A program made the position numbers and the translations under genes. Positions 42,180 through 51,566 of a stretch of DNA of 64,000 nucleotides are shown piece after piece. The notes beneath the pieces were generated by a model that saw only the letters and a list, made by a program, of their open reading frames with translations, searched no databases and had not been told where the DNA came from. This stretch comes from Tardiphaga alba. Its GTDB lineage: Bacteria; Pseudomonadota; Alphaproteobacteria; Rhizobiales; Xanthobacteraceae. The first letter of the stretch is position 1. Every line of letters starts with the position of its first letter. Location: positions 1,133,001-1,197,000 of the forward strand of contig NZ_CP036498.1 in assembly GCF_018279705.1 (NCBI RefSeq), given 5' to 3'.

Positions 42180-43184
42180 ATGGCTGGCGCTGACAGTGTC
42201 GAGAAACTCGAAGACGTGATCGTCCGCTCCGCGGAACAGGTGGCTGGCCAGATGCATGCCGCCAAGGAGGCGATCTCCACTGTCATTTTCGGCCAGGACC
42301 GCGTGGTGGAAAACACGCTGGTCACGATCCTGTCCGGCGGTCATGCACTGCTGATCGGCGTCCCCGGCCTCGCCAAGACCAAACTCGTGGAGACGCTCGG
42401 CACCACGCTCGGCCTCGACGCCAAGCGCATCCAGTTCACGCCCGACCTGATGCCATCCGATATTCTCGGCGCCGAAGTGCTGGACGAGAGCGTCGCCGGC
42501 AAGCGCTCGTTCCGCTTCATCTCCGGTCCGGTGTTCGCCCAGTTGCTGATGGCGGACGAAATCAACCGCGCCTCGCCGCGCACGCAGTCCGCTTTGCTGC
42601 AGGCGATGCAGGAGCAGCACATCACCGTGGCCGGTGCGCGGCATGACTTGCCGAAGCCATTCCACGTGCTCGCCACGCAGAATCCGCTGGAGCAGGAAGG
42701 CACCTATCCGCTGCCGGAAGCGCAGCTTGATCGCTTCCTCATGGAAATCGACGTCGATTATCCCGACCGCGATGCCGAACGCCGCATCCTGTTCGAAACC
42801 ACCGGCGCGGAAGAGACCACCGCCAAGGCTGCGGTGAATATCGAAACGCTGCTCACGGCGCAGCGCCTGGTGCGCCGCTTGCCCGTTGGCGACAGCGTGG
42901 TGGAAGCAATTCTCACGCTGGTGCGTTCGGCGCGTCCCGGCCCCGATGCCGGCGATGCCTCGAAGCTGATCGCCTGGGGCCCTGGTCCGCGTGCGTCGCA
43001 GTCGCTGATGCTGGCGGTGCGTGCGCGTGCGTTGCTGGACGGTCGTCTCGCGCCGTCCATCGATGACGTGCTCGATCTTGCCGAGCCGATCCTGAAGCAT
43101 CGTATGGCGCTGACCTTCTCAGCGCGTGCCGAAGGCCGCACGGTCGCCGACGTTATCGGGCAGCTCAAGTCACGGATCGGTTGA
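42180..43184 (+). CDS. MoxR-family AAA+ ATPase
   Basis: A 334-residue chaperone-like ATPase of the MoxR subfamily. Walker A is GVPGLAKTK, Walker B LLMADEINRASPRTQSALLQAM, followed by sensor 1 (LATQNPLEQEGTYPLPEAQLDRFLM), all diagnostic for MoxR. These proteins help mature or insert metal cofactors or assemble complexes, together with von Willebrand-type proteins. The ATG at 42180 overlaps no upstream gene; its stop overlaps the DUF58 start (TGATG), the first link in a four-gene cluster. Confidence 0.9.
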   Translation: MAGADSVEKLEDVIVRSAEQVAGQMHAAKEAISTVIFGQDRVVENTLVTILSGGHALLIGVPGLAKTKLVETLGTTLGLDAKRIQFTPDLMPSDILGAEVLDESVAGKRSFRFISGPVFAQLLMADEINRASPRTQSALLQAMQEQHITVAGARHDLPKPFHVLATQNPLEQEGTYPLPEAQLDRFLMEIDVDYPDRDAERRILFETTGAEETTAKAAVNIETLLTAQRLVRRLPVGDSVVEAILTLVRSARPGPDAGDASKLIAWGPGPRASQSLMLAVRARALLDGRLAPSIDDVLDLAEPILKHRMALTFSARAEGRTVADVIGQLKSRIG

Positions 43185-44125
43185 TGGCCGCAGCGCCGGA
43201 TCACGCCACACAAGAGATCACCGCAGTCCGCCGCGCCGATGGCGAGAGCCGTTCGCTGGCGGCGTCATTGCCGCGTCTCGTGCTGGAAGCGCGGCGCATC
43301 GCGGCGACGGTGATCCACGGCCTGCATGGCCGCCGTCGCGCCGGCCATGGCGAAAGCTTCTGGCAGTATCGCCGCTTCGTGTCCGGCGAGCCCTCGCAGA
43401 ATGTGGACTGGCGCCGCTCCGCGCGTGACGATCATCTCTATGTGCGCGAACAGGAATGGGAAGCGGCACATACGATCTGGCTGTGGCCGGATCGCTCGCT
43501 GTCCATGGCCTTCGCATCGAAGGGCGTGCGTGATTCGAAGCTCGAACGCGCGCTGATCGTCACATTCGCGCTGGCGGAGCTGCTGGTGTCCGGCGGCGAA
43601 CGCGTGGGCGTACCCGGCCTGATGAACCCAACCTCCAGCCGCAGCGTCATCGACAAGATGGCGCAGGCGATGCTGCATGACGGCGCCAATCGCGACAGCC
43701 TGCCGCCGGCCTTCGTGCCCTCGGCTCTGTCCGAGGTTATTGTGCTCGGCGATTTCTGGTCGCCGATGTCCGAGATCAAGACGATGCTGGCGGGCCTTTC
43801 ATCGGCCGGCGCCCATGGCGCGCTGGTGCAGGTCAATGATCCCGCCGAGGAGACCTTTCCTTATTCGGGCCGCGTCGAATTCGTCGAGCCGGAAAGCGGC
43901 AGCGTGATCACCGCGGGCCGCGCGCAGACATGGGCGGAGGACTACGTCGCCCGCGTCGCCGCGCATCGCGATGAAATCCGCAGTGAGACCGGCAAGCTCG
44001 GCTGGCTGTTCTCGACACATACGACGGATCGCTCCGCTGCCGAATTGCTGCTGTTCCTGCATGCAGGCATGGCGGTGAACCGTGCGGCAGGCGGCAGCAT
44101 GGTGAAGGTGGGGCGCTCGGCATGA
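43184..44125 (+). CDS. DUF58 domain-containing protein
   Basis: A 313-residue protein with the DUF58 core near residues 60-120 (GRRRAGHGESFWQYRRFVSGEPSQNVDWRRSARDDHLYVREQEWE). DUF58 proteins usually sit next to MoxR and carry a von Willebrand A-like fold. No transmembrane segment is evident, unlike several DUF58 relatives. The start overlaps the moxR stop, and its end overlaps the DUF4159 gene by four bases. Confidence 0.87.
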   Translation: MAAAPDHATQEITAVRRADGESRSLAASLPRLVLEARRIAATVIHGLHGRRRAGHGESFWQYRRFVSGEPSQNVDWRRSARDDHLYVREQEWEAAHTIWLWPDRSLSMAFASKGVRDSKLERALIVTFALAELLVSGGERVGVPGLMNPTSSRSVIDKMAQAMLHDGANRDSLPPAFVPSALSEVIVLGDFWSPMSEIKTMLAGLSSAGAHGALVQVNDPAEETFPYSGRVEFVEPESGSVITAGRAQTWAEDYVARVAAHRDEIRSETGKLGWLFSTHTTDRSAAELLLFLHAGMAVNRAAGGSMVKVGRSA

Positions 44126-46938
44126 TCGGTGGCTTCCCGCTCGCATTCGCACAGCCTCTGATGCTGCTCGGTCTGGTCTCGCTGCCGGTGCTGTGGTGGC
44201 TGCTGCGCGTGATGCCGCCGCGGCCGCAGCGCATCGCCTTTCCGCCGACGCGCCTCTTGTTCGACATCACGCCGAAGGAAGAGACGCCGTCGCGCTCGCC
44301 CTGGTGGCTGACGCTGCTGCGTTTGCTCGCTGCTGCGCTGGTGATCTTCGCTGCTGCCGGGCCGATCTGGAATCCACAGACGGCAGGCACCGTTTCAACG
44401 GCTCCGCTGACGATCCTGATCGATGACGGCTGGTCCGCCGCGGCGAGCTGGGATGCACGCGTGCGCGCCGCTGACGAACTCATCGCCAATGCCGACAACA
44501 ACCGCCGGGGTGTCGCGCTGGTGCCGCTGTCGGAGCCGACCCGTGACATCACCATTCTGCCCGGCGGTACCGCGCGCGTGACGCTGCGCCAGCTGGCACC
44601 GAAGCCCTACTCGATCGATCGCGTCGATGCCTTGCCGTCGCTGGAGCGTTTCCTGCGCGTCACCGGTGACAGCGAGATCGTCTGGCTATCCGATGGCGTC
44701 GATACCGGCCGCGGTAACGACTTTACGCAGGCCCTCGCAAAGACCATCGGCGACCGCACGCTGACCATCTATGACGGCGGCGCTGCGCCGGCGCATGCGC
44801 TTGTTGCTGCAGAGAACGCCGCAGCCAAGATGACGGTGAAGGTGCTGCGCGCGGGCGCCGGTGGCCCCGAAGCCGGCATCGTGCGCGGCCTCGATGCCAA
44901 GGGCTCTCCGGTGGGCGAGGCAAAGTTCCTGTTCACGCCGAATGAGCGGGAGACTGAAGCGGCGTTCGATCTTCCCGTCGAACTGCGCAACGACATCGCG
45001 CGGCTCGAAATCGCCAGCGAGCGTTCGGCCGGCGCCGTGCAGCTGCTCGACAAGCGCTGGCGCCGCCGTGCCATCGGTATCGTGTCGGGCGCCACCGCCG
45101 ATACCGCACAGCCGTTGCTTGCCTCGACCTTCTATCTCACACGTGCGCTGGCGCCTTTCGCCGATGTGCGCCAGGGCGACCGCGGCGCGCCGCAGCAGGC
45201 GATCACCCAGTTCCTGGACCAGAAACTGCCGATGATCGTGCTGGCCGATGTCGGGACGTTGTCGCCGGAAATCCGCGAGCGGCTCAATGCCTGGATCGAC
45301 AATGGCGGCGTGCTGGTGCGCTTCGCGGGCCCGCGCCTCGCGCAGGCGGAGGACGATCTTGTGCCGGTGAAACTGCGCCGCGGCGACCGCAGCCTCGGCG
45401 GCAGCCTCACCTGGGAGAAGCCACAGCATATGGCATCATTCTCCGCCGACGGCCCGTTTGCGGGCCTTGTCGTACCGAAGGACATCACCGTCACCCGCCA
45501 GGTGCTGGCCGAGCCGAATGCTGCGCTGGCCTCGAAGAGCTGGGCATCGCTGGAAGACGGCACCCCGCTGGTCACCGGCGAGCGCCGCGGCAAGGGCCTC
45601 GTGTCACTATTCCATGTCAGCGCCGATATGCGCTGGTCGGACCTGCCTTTGTCTGGCACCTTCGTCGAGATGTTGCGCAGGGTCGTCGATATCTCCGGCT
45701 ACACCTCCACGCCCGGCGCGGGGGTTGCCGGCGAAACCGGTACCGAGACGGTTGCACCGCTCCGCACCCTCGATGGCTTTGGCGCTTTCGGCCCGCCGCC
45801 GTCGACCGCGAAGCCGCTCTCCGCCGATTACCGCGACCGCGCCACATCGGAACATCCGCCCGGTCTCTACGGCCCCGCCGATGGCCCGCTCGCCGTCAAT
45901 GCCCTCGCTGCTGCAGATCGGATCGCTCCGCTGGACTTCTCCGCACTCAAGGCCAATCGCGCCAGCTACACAAATGCCGAACCGCGCGATCTCCGCGGCA
46001 TTCTGCTCTCGACGGCGCTCGCGCTGTTCCTGATCGATGCGATCATCGTCGCCTTGCTCGGCGGCGCCATCGCCGCGCTGTTTCGCCGCCGCGCGGTGTC
46101 GGCGATGCTGGCTGTGGCACTCGCACTCGGCACCGTCACTGGCATGCCGACACATGTGCGTGCCGATCAGGCCAGCGACGATTTTGCCGTCAAGGCGGTG
46201 TCGCAGACACGGCTCGCTTATGTCGTCACCGGCAATGCCGATGTGGATGGCATCGTGAAGTCCGGCCTCACGGGCCTGACGTTGTTTCTGGCACAGCGCA
46301 CCGCGCTGGAAGCTGGCGAGCCGATCGGTATCGATCCGGCGAAGGATGAACTGTCGTTCTTCCCGCTGATCTACTGGCCTGTCATCCCGGGCGCGCCGAA
46401 GCCGCCGCAGGAAGCCATCAACCGCATCGACGCTTACATGAAGCAGGGCGGCACGGTCTTGTTCGACACCCGCGACGCCGTGGAGGCGCCAGCCGGGCCG
46501 AATGGTGAATCGCAGACGCCGGGCATGCAGACGCTGCGCACCATCCTGTCGTCGCTCGATGTGCCGGAACTGGAGCCCGTGCCGCCGGCGCATGTGCTGA
46601 CCAAGACGTTCTTCCTGCTCAGCGATTTTCCCGGCCGTTTCAATTCCGGCCCGACCTGGGTGGAAGCCTTGCCGCGCGAGGATACCGATGAAGCCGCCTC
46701 GCGTCCCGCCCGCGGAGGTGACGGCGTATCGCCGATCATCATCACCTCGAACGACTTTGCCGGTGCCTGGGCCATGCGCCCGGATGGCCAGCCGATGCTG
46801 CCCATGGTCCCCGGCGAACCCCGCCAACGCGAATTCGCCTTCCGCGCCGGCGTCAACATCGTGATGTACACGCTGACCGGCAACTACAAGGCCGACCAGG
46901 TGCATGCGCCCGCCCTCATCGAACGGCTGGGGCAGTGA
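44122..46938 (+). CDS. BatA-N / DUF4159 large membrane protein
   Basis: A 938-residue protein. The N-terminus has two transmembrane helices typical of Aerotolerance-regulator (BatA) N-terminal domains (LMLLGLVSLPVLWWLLRV, LLRLLAAALVIFAAAGPIW), then a long periplasmic segment, a further helix near residues 630-660, and a C-terminal DUF4159 domain (LTLFLAQRTALEAGEPIGIDP, FFPLIYWPVIPG, INRIDAYMKQGGTVLFDTRDA) with a glutamine-amidotransferase-like character. It is the third gene of the MoxR cluster. A REP palindrome separates it from the next gene. Confidence 0.85.
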   Translation: MIGGFPLAFAQPLMLLGLVSLPVLWWLLRVMPPRPQRIAFPPTRLLFDITPKEETPSRSPWWLTLLRLLAAALVIFAAAGPIWNPQTAGTVSTAPLTILIDDGWSAAASWDARVRAADELIANADNNRRGVALVPLSEPTRDITILPGGTARVTLRQLAPKPYSIDRVDALPSLERFLRVTGDSEIVWLSDGVDTGRGNDFTQALAKTIGDRTLTIYDGGAAPAHALVAAENAAAKMTVKVLRAGAGGPEAGIVRGLDAKGSPVGEAKFLFTPNERETEAAFDLPVELRNDIARLEIASERSAGAVQLLDKRWRRRAIGIVSGATADTAQPLLASTFYLTRALAPFADVRQGDRGAPQQAITQFLDQKLPMIVLADVGTLSPEIRERLNAWIDNGGVLVRFAGPRLAQAEDDLVPVKLRRGDRSLGGSLTWEKPQHMASFSADGPFAGLVVPKDITVTRQVLAEPNAALASKSWASLEDGTPLVTGERRGKGLVSLFHVSADMRWSDLPLSGTFVEMLRRVVDISGYTSTPGAGVAGETGTETVAPLRTLDGFGAFGPPPSTAKPLSADYRDRATSEHPPGLYGPADGPLAVNALAAADRIAPLDFSALKANRASYTNAEPRDLRGILLSTALALFLIDAIIVALLGGAIAALFRRRAVSAMLAVALALGTVTGMPTHVRADQASDDFAVKAVSQTRLAYVVTGNADVDGIVKSGLTGLTLFLAQRTALEAGEPIGIDPAKDELSFFPLIYWPVIPGAPKPPQEAINRIDAYMKQGGTVLFDTRDAVEAPAGPNGESQTPGMQTLRTILSSLDVPELEPVPPAHVLTKTFFLLSDFPGRFNSGPTWVEALPREDTDEAASRPARGGDGVSPIIITSNDFAGAWAMRPDGQPMLPMVPGEPRQREFAFRAGVNIVMYTLTGNYKADQVHAPALIERLGQ

Positions 46939-46962
46939 TGATGAATCGCAAGACATCCTCAG

Positions 46963-47047
46963 CCGTCATGGCCGGGCCTCTCCCGGCCATCCACGTCTTT
47001 CCTCGCGGCCTCAGACGTGGATACCCGGCATTCGCTGGGCATGACGG
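46963..47047. repeat. REP-type intergenic palindrome, class C (copy 2)
   Basis: CCGTCATGGCCGGGCC pairs with the closing CATGACGG; internal CCACGTCTTTCC pairs with AGACGTGGATACCCGG. It has the same plan as the copy at 27.31 kb. It is located within the MoxR cluster, between the DUF4159 gene and the next membrane-protein gene. Confidence 0.82.
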
Positions 47048-47071
47048 TGTTACTTGTGGAGGCGCCGCATA

Positions 47072-49135
47072 ATGCAATACGGCATCGCATTCACGCCCCT
47101 CGTCCCGATGCTGGTCCTGTGGATCGGCCTCTCGGCCATCGTCGTCATCGCAGCGCTGCTGCTGCTCGGCCGCGCACGCGGCGCGGCGGTTCGCGTCGCT
47201 GCGCTGGCGCTGATTCTGCTGGCGCTGGCCAATCCCTCCTTCACCAGCGAGGAGCGCGAGCCGCTCTCGTCGGTGGCTGCCGTGGTGATCGACAAGAGTC
47301 CGAGCCAGTCCTTTGGTGATCGCACCAAGGAAACCGAAGAGGCGCAGAAGCAGCTCGTCGATCGTCTCAAGCAGGTCAAAGGTCTCGAGGTTCGCACCGT
47401 CGAGGCCGGTCAGGCCGATGGCGAGACGGATGGCACCAAACTGTTTGGCGCGCTCTCATCGGCGCTGTCAGATGTCCCGACCGATCGTGTCGCCGGCGCG
47501 TTCCTGATCACCGACGGCCGCGTGCATGACATCCCGGCCAATCTCGATGGCCTCGGCTTCAAGGCGCCGCTGCATGCGCTGATCACCGGCCGCAAGGACG
47601 AGCGCGACCGCCGCATCGCCATCACGGCCGCGCCCCGCTTCGGCATTGTCGGCCAGTCGCAGCGCGTCACCTTCCGTCTCGACGATCAGGGTGTCAGCAA
47701 CGAACGCGCCCGCGTGGTCGTTCGCCGTGACGGTGACACCATTGGCGAACGCCAGATGGTGTCGGGCCAGACGCTATCCGTCGATGTCGATATCAAGCAT
47801 GCCGGTCCGAACATCGTCGAGATCGAAGCCTCGCCAATCGACAACGAACTCACCCTCGTCAACAATCGTGCCGTGGTCGCCATCGATGGCGTGCGCGACA
47901 AGCTGCGCGTGCTGCTGGTGTCCGGTGAGCCGCATTCCGGCGAGCGCACCTGGCGCAATTTGCTGAAGTCCGATGCTTCCATCGATCTCGTGCATTTCAC
48001 CATTCTGCGCCCGCCGGAGAAGCAGGACGGTACGCCGATCAACGAGCTGTCGCTGATCGCTTTCCCGACCCGCGAATTGTTCCAGCAGAAGATCCACGAA
48101 TTCCAGCTGATCATTTTCGATCGCTATGCCCGCCAGGGCGTGCTGCCGATCGCCTATTTCGACAATATCGCGCGCTATGTCCGCAATGGCGGCGCCGTAC
48201 TTGTCTCGGCGGGGCCTGACTATGCGTCGAACACCTCGATCTGGCGCACGCCGCTTGACTCGGTGCTGCCTGCGGAGCCGGTCGGCGTCAGCGAGAAGCC
48301 GTTCTATGCGCATCTGAGCGACGTCGGAAAACGTCATCCGGTGACGCGCGGCCTTGAAGGATCCAATAGCGAACCGCCGAAATGGAGCCGCTTCTTCCGC
48401 ACGGTGGAGACCCGCAACACCACCACGCCGCCGGTCATGACCGGCGCCGATGGCAAGCCGCTGCTGCTGCTGTCGCGTTCTGGTGAAGGCCGGGTAGCGC
48501 TGCTGCTGTCGGATCACATCTGGCTGTGGGCGCGCGGCTATGAAGGCGGTGGGCCGCATCTCGATCTGCTTCGGCGTACCTCGCACTGGCTGATGAAGCA
48601 GCCGGATCTCGAAGAGGAATCGCTGAAGCTGCAGACCGCGAACAAGGATCTCGTGGTCGTTCGCCAAACCATGGGTGACAATGTCAGCCCGGTCACCGTC
48701 ACCTCGCCATCGGGCAAGACGCGCGAGCTCACGCTCAGCGCCGGCGAGCCCGGCCAGTGGCGTGCCACGACGCCAGCCGACGAACTCGGCCTCTGGCAGG
48801 CGACAGACGGCACGTTGAAGGCCTTGATCAATGTGGGGCCGATCAATCCGAAGGAATTTTCGGAAGTGACCTCCACCACCGACATGCTCAAGCCATTGGC
48901 TCAGGCGAGCGGTGGCGATGCACGGCGGCTGAACGACGGTGCAGGCCTCGAGATGCCGCGGGTGGTGCCGGTGCGCGCGAGCACGACATTCCGGGGTGAC
49001 GGCTGGATGGGCGTTCACATGCGCGATGCGAGCGTGGTCCGCGGCGTCGGCGTGTTGCCGATGTTTGCCGGGCTGGTCGGGCTGCTGCTGCTGCTCGGCG
49101 CATTCGCGGCGACGTGGCTGCGGGAGAGCCGATAA
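47072..49135 (+). CDS. Membrane protein of the MoxR cluster (von Willebrand-like / glutamine amidotransferase-like)
   Basis: A 687-residue protein with two N-terminal helices (MLVLWIGLSAIVVIAALLLLG, VRVAALALILLALANP), a long periplasmic part and a C-terminal helix (MFAGLVGLLLLLGAFAATWL) near the end. The segment SSVAAVVIDKSPSQSFGDR resembles the metal-site start of von Willebrand A domains, and NGGAVLVSAGPDYAS resembles class I glutamine amidotransferase-like domains. The function is unknown. The ATG at 47072 follows GTGGAGG. It is the last gene of the cluster, behind a REP palindrome. Confidence 0.8.
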   Translation: MQYGIAFTPLVPMLVLWIGLSAIVVIAALLLLGRARGAAVRVAALALILLALANPSFTSEEREPLSSVAAVVIDKSPSQSFGDRTKETEEAQKQLVDRLKQVKGLEVRTVEAGQADGETDGTKLFGALSSALSDVPTDRVAGAFLITDGRVHDIPANLDGLGFKAPLHALITGRKDERDRRIAITAAPRFGIVGQSQRVTFRLDDQGVSNERARVVVRRDGDTIGERQMVSGQTLSVDVDIKHAGPNIVEIEASPIDNELTLVNNRAVVAIDGVRDKLRVLLVSGEPHSGERTWRNLLKSDASIDLVHFTILRPPEKQDGTPINELSLIAFPTRELFQQKIHEFQLIIFDRYARQGVLPIAYFDNIARYVRNGGAVLVSAGPDYASNTSIWRTPLDSVLPAEPVGVSEKPFYAHLSDVGKRHPVTRGLEGSNSEPPKWSRFFRTVETRNTTTPPVMTGADGKPLLLLSRSGEGRVALLLSDHIWLWARGYEGGGPHLDLLRRTSHWLMKQPDLEEESLKLQTANKDLVVVRQTMGDNVSPVTVTSPSGKTRELTLSAGEPGQWRATTPADELGLWQATDGTLKALINVGPINPKEFSEVTSTTDMLKPLAQASGGDARRLNDGAGLEMPRVVPVRASTTFRGDGWMGVHMRDASVVRGVGVLPMFAGLVGLLLLLGAFAATWLRESR

Positions 49136-49166
49136 AGGGTCGAATGGAAGCGTGGGTGATTGCGCT

Positions 49167-50302
49167 TCATTGCCCGCGTAGCCGCGCCAGCTCCGGCAGC
49201 ACGCGGTAGCGTGCGATCTCGTAAGGGAATTCGCCGCGATTGGCGAGCAGCACGACGCCCATGCGCTGACGTGGCATCAGGCCGATATAGGCCGTCGCAT
49301 TGTTCAGTCCGCCGGGCTTGTCGACGACCTCGATGCCGTTCCGATGCACATTCTCCCAGGCGATGGCTTGCCCGAATCCGGTATCGACACGAAACATCTC
49401 TTGCTGTGTCATCTTCAGCGCCTGCCGCAATTGTGGATCGACCACGTGATTGTCGAGGCTGGCGGCGAGGAAAATTGCGAGATCCTTCGGCGATGAGAAC
49501 ATCTGCCCGGTGCCGGGGAAGGTGTAGTAGCCCTGCTGGTGACCGGGCGGGCCGATGATCGAGCCATCGTCGTCATAGCCCTGCACAACGCGCGCAAGAT
49601 ATTTCGGTGCGAGTTGCGCCTGATCGCCCAGGCCGCGCTCCGGCAGGAATGTTTCCTTCATGCCGAGTGGCTTGAGCACATACCTGGAAATCAGTTCGCC
49701 GATCGGCCGGCCGTAACGGCGCTCCAGCACGAGCTGCAATAACACATAGCCGGCATGGGTATAGACGCGTTGCTTGCCGGGTTCTTCACCGGCTTTCGGC
49801 GTCCAGCTGTTCAGCGATTCGAGGAAGCGTGACAGCGAGTAGGAGTCGGTCGGCCATGGCGGATGATCGGTGGGCAGCAACAGACCCGACGTATGTGTGG
49901 CGAGCTGGCCGATGGTGACGCGTTTGACATAGTCGCCGGACAGTTCGGGGAGATATTTGCTGGCGGGATCGTCAAGGCTGAAGTCGCCGCGGATCGATCC
50001 CAGCGATACCAGCGTGGCTTCGAATAATTTTCGAACGGAAGCGAGGTTGAACAGCGTGTCGGATGTGATGCGCCGCCGCGCCGCCTGATCGGCAAAGCCA
50101 TAGGTGAAAATTTGAGTCTGGCCCGCGGCATGCACGGCCACGGCGAGGCCGCCGCGATCGTGGACCTTGGATGCGAGTTCGGTGGTGACGATCCGCTTGA
50201 TCTGTTCATCCACCGCGCGATCGGCCATCACTTGCGACGGGAAGCCGCACAAGCCACAACGACAATCGTGCCGAGCGTACGCAACGATATCAGCAGGCTC
50301 AT
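49167..50302 (-). pseudogene. AmpC-like serine hydrolase, signal peptide out of frame by one base
   Basis: A class C beta-lactamase / PBP-fold serine hydrolase. The nucleophile motif SxxK is SVRK in FNLASVRKLFEATLVS; the second motif YxN appears as YTH in VYTHAGYVLL; the third KTG as KPG in VVDKPGGLNN. These last two depart from true AmpC enzymes, so activity on beta-lactams is doubtful. The main frame runs 49167-50366 but has no signal peptide. In the other frame the ATG at 50302 encodes MSLLISLRTLGTIVVVACAA, a good signal peptide, and one added base near 50237-50241 joins it to QVMADRAVDEQI. This is probably the true N-terminus. See findings on one-base deletions. Confidence 0.78.
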
Positions 50303-50565
50303 TGCCACTCCATGATGCCCCCATGGGTACGACAACGCAGTGCATGGAAGAACGCGTATGCGACAAAGATGTGTCGTGCCGTCACTTTGTGGTGAGATCG
50401 CAGCGGCAGCAGATGCGTATCGTCATGCAGGTTTCATTTTCAGAACGCATCCAATCATCGCGCGAGGATGTCGCAAGCCCCATCGCGGCCATATTCGCTT
50501 TCTAGTGGGGATCGCGTCGATCGCAGTCGTATTCGTTCGGCCGCATTTCATTTGGAGGAATTGTC

Positions 50566-51075
50566 TTGAAGCTGAAGCACGTTGCTATCGCCTGTGCCGT
50601 TTCCGTCACTCCCGTCACTGCATTCGCTGACGACATCACGGTCGAAGGCACGCAGATGTCGCGCGATTTCGCGTGTGACGGGCAGAATGTCATCATCGCC
50701 GGCCAGGGCAATACGGTCGAACTCACCGGGAATTGCGGCGACGTCAAAGTGATGGGGGCGGATCACAAGGTGCGCTTCGATCAGGCCAAGACACTCGCTG
50801 TCAGCGGCATGTCCATCAAGGCGACGGGCGGTGAGACCGGCGCTTTGCTAGTCGAGCTCCACAAGAACACCGTGCAGGCCAAGTTGAAGTCCGAAAGCGC
50901 TCCGGCCGAGGCTTCGGTTTCCGGCGTGGATCAGAATGTTTCGCTGACGGTCGGCAGTGCGGCAAAGATCGACGTGCAGGGCACACAGAATGCGCTGAGC
51001 TGGACCGCCGAAAATGGCGTCAAGGCGCCGGCAATCTCGACCTCGGGTATCGGCAACAAGATTAGTAAGAAATAG
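50566..51075 (+). CDS. Exported DUF3060 domain protein
   Basis: A 169-residue exported protein. A TTG at 50566 preceded by a strong TTGGAGGAA site is used as start. A signal peptide (KLKHVAIACAVSVTPVTAFA, cleavage before DD) is followed by a beta-rich repeat region with pairs of DUF3060 motifs (QNVIIAGQGNTVELTGNCGDVKVMGADHKVRF; VDQNVSLTVGSAAKIDVQGTQNALSW). DUF3060 is thought to form a small right-handed beta-helix; no activity is known. It is divergent from the AmpC-like gene and convergent with queD. Confidence 0.78.
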   Translation: MKLKHVAIACAVSVTPVTAFADDITVEGTQMSRDFACDGQNVIIAGQGNTVELTGNCGDVKVMGADHKVRFDQAKTLAVSGMSIKATGGETGALLVELHKNTVQAKLKSESAPAEASVSGVDQNVSLTVGSAAKIDVQGTQNALSWTAENGVKAPAISTSGIGNKISKK

Positions 51076-51127
51076 GGCTCGGATCGCAGCACGGACGCGG
51101 CGAGGCTGTGCGCTGGCCGATGATGTC

Positions 51128-51163
51128 GCTCAGGCGGACGGCGCCTTGCCGATCTGCCTGAGC
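51128..51163. terminator. Possible convergent terminator between DUF3060 and queD
   Basis: GCTCAGGC pairs with GCCTGAGC around a GC-rich loop, in the 93-base gap between two convergent genes. There is no clear T run on either strand, so this is tentative. Confidence 0.3.
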
Positions 51164-51168
51164 CTCGC

Positions 51169-51534
51169 TTACTTCTTCGGCCCGAAATACACGCAGCTCT
51201 CATTGCAGCTGTCGCGGAAGACGCCGACGCGGACCACCGGTCCCTTGTCGGCAACGCGGTCCCAGATGAAGCGCGACAGGTTCTCGAGCGTCGGAATGCC
51301 GATCGCTTCGATCTTGTTCAGGAACTTGTGGTCCAGCGTCTTGCGGAGATCCTCGAGGCCGCGGTCGAGCAGCCCGAAATCCACCACCATGCCGGTGACC
51401 GGATCGGGCTCGCCACGGATCGTCACTTCGGCGCGGAAGGAATGGCCGTGGATTTCCTGGCTCGCTTCGCCGAGCGTCGTATAGGACAGCGCATGCGCCG
51501 CCTCGAAGCGAAACGATTTCGTCAGTTCCCACAT
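51169..51534 (-). CDS. queD: 6-carboxytetrahydropterin synthase QueD
   Basis: Second step of queuosine / 7-deazaguanine synthesis: dihydroneopterin triphosphate to 6-carboxy-5,6,7,8-tetrahydropterin. The 121 residues show the zinc-binding histidines in FRFEAAHAL and EIHGHSFRAEV and the catalytic Cys/Asp/His region (VVDFGLLDRGLEDLRKTLDHKFLN). The start MWELTKSFRFEAAHAL at 51534 is the usual one. queE lies directly upstream on the same strand with 32 bases between. queC, expected with them, is not in this window. Confidence 0.92.
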   Translation of the reverse strand: MWELTKSFRFEAAHALSYTTLGEASQEIHGHSFRAEVTIRGEPDPVTGMVVDFGLLDRGLEDLRKTLDHKFLNKIEAIGIPTLENLSRFIWDRVADKGPVVRVGVFRDSCNESCVYFGPKK

Positions 51535-51566
51535 ATCTCGTCGTCGTCCTTGTCGAATGCCGGATC

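Noticed and set aside
49167..50366. AmpC-like gene as a resistance beta-lactamase
   Set aside because: The second and third motifs are YTH and KPG rather than YxN and KTG, so beta-lactam hydrolysis is not supported by the sequence.
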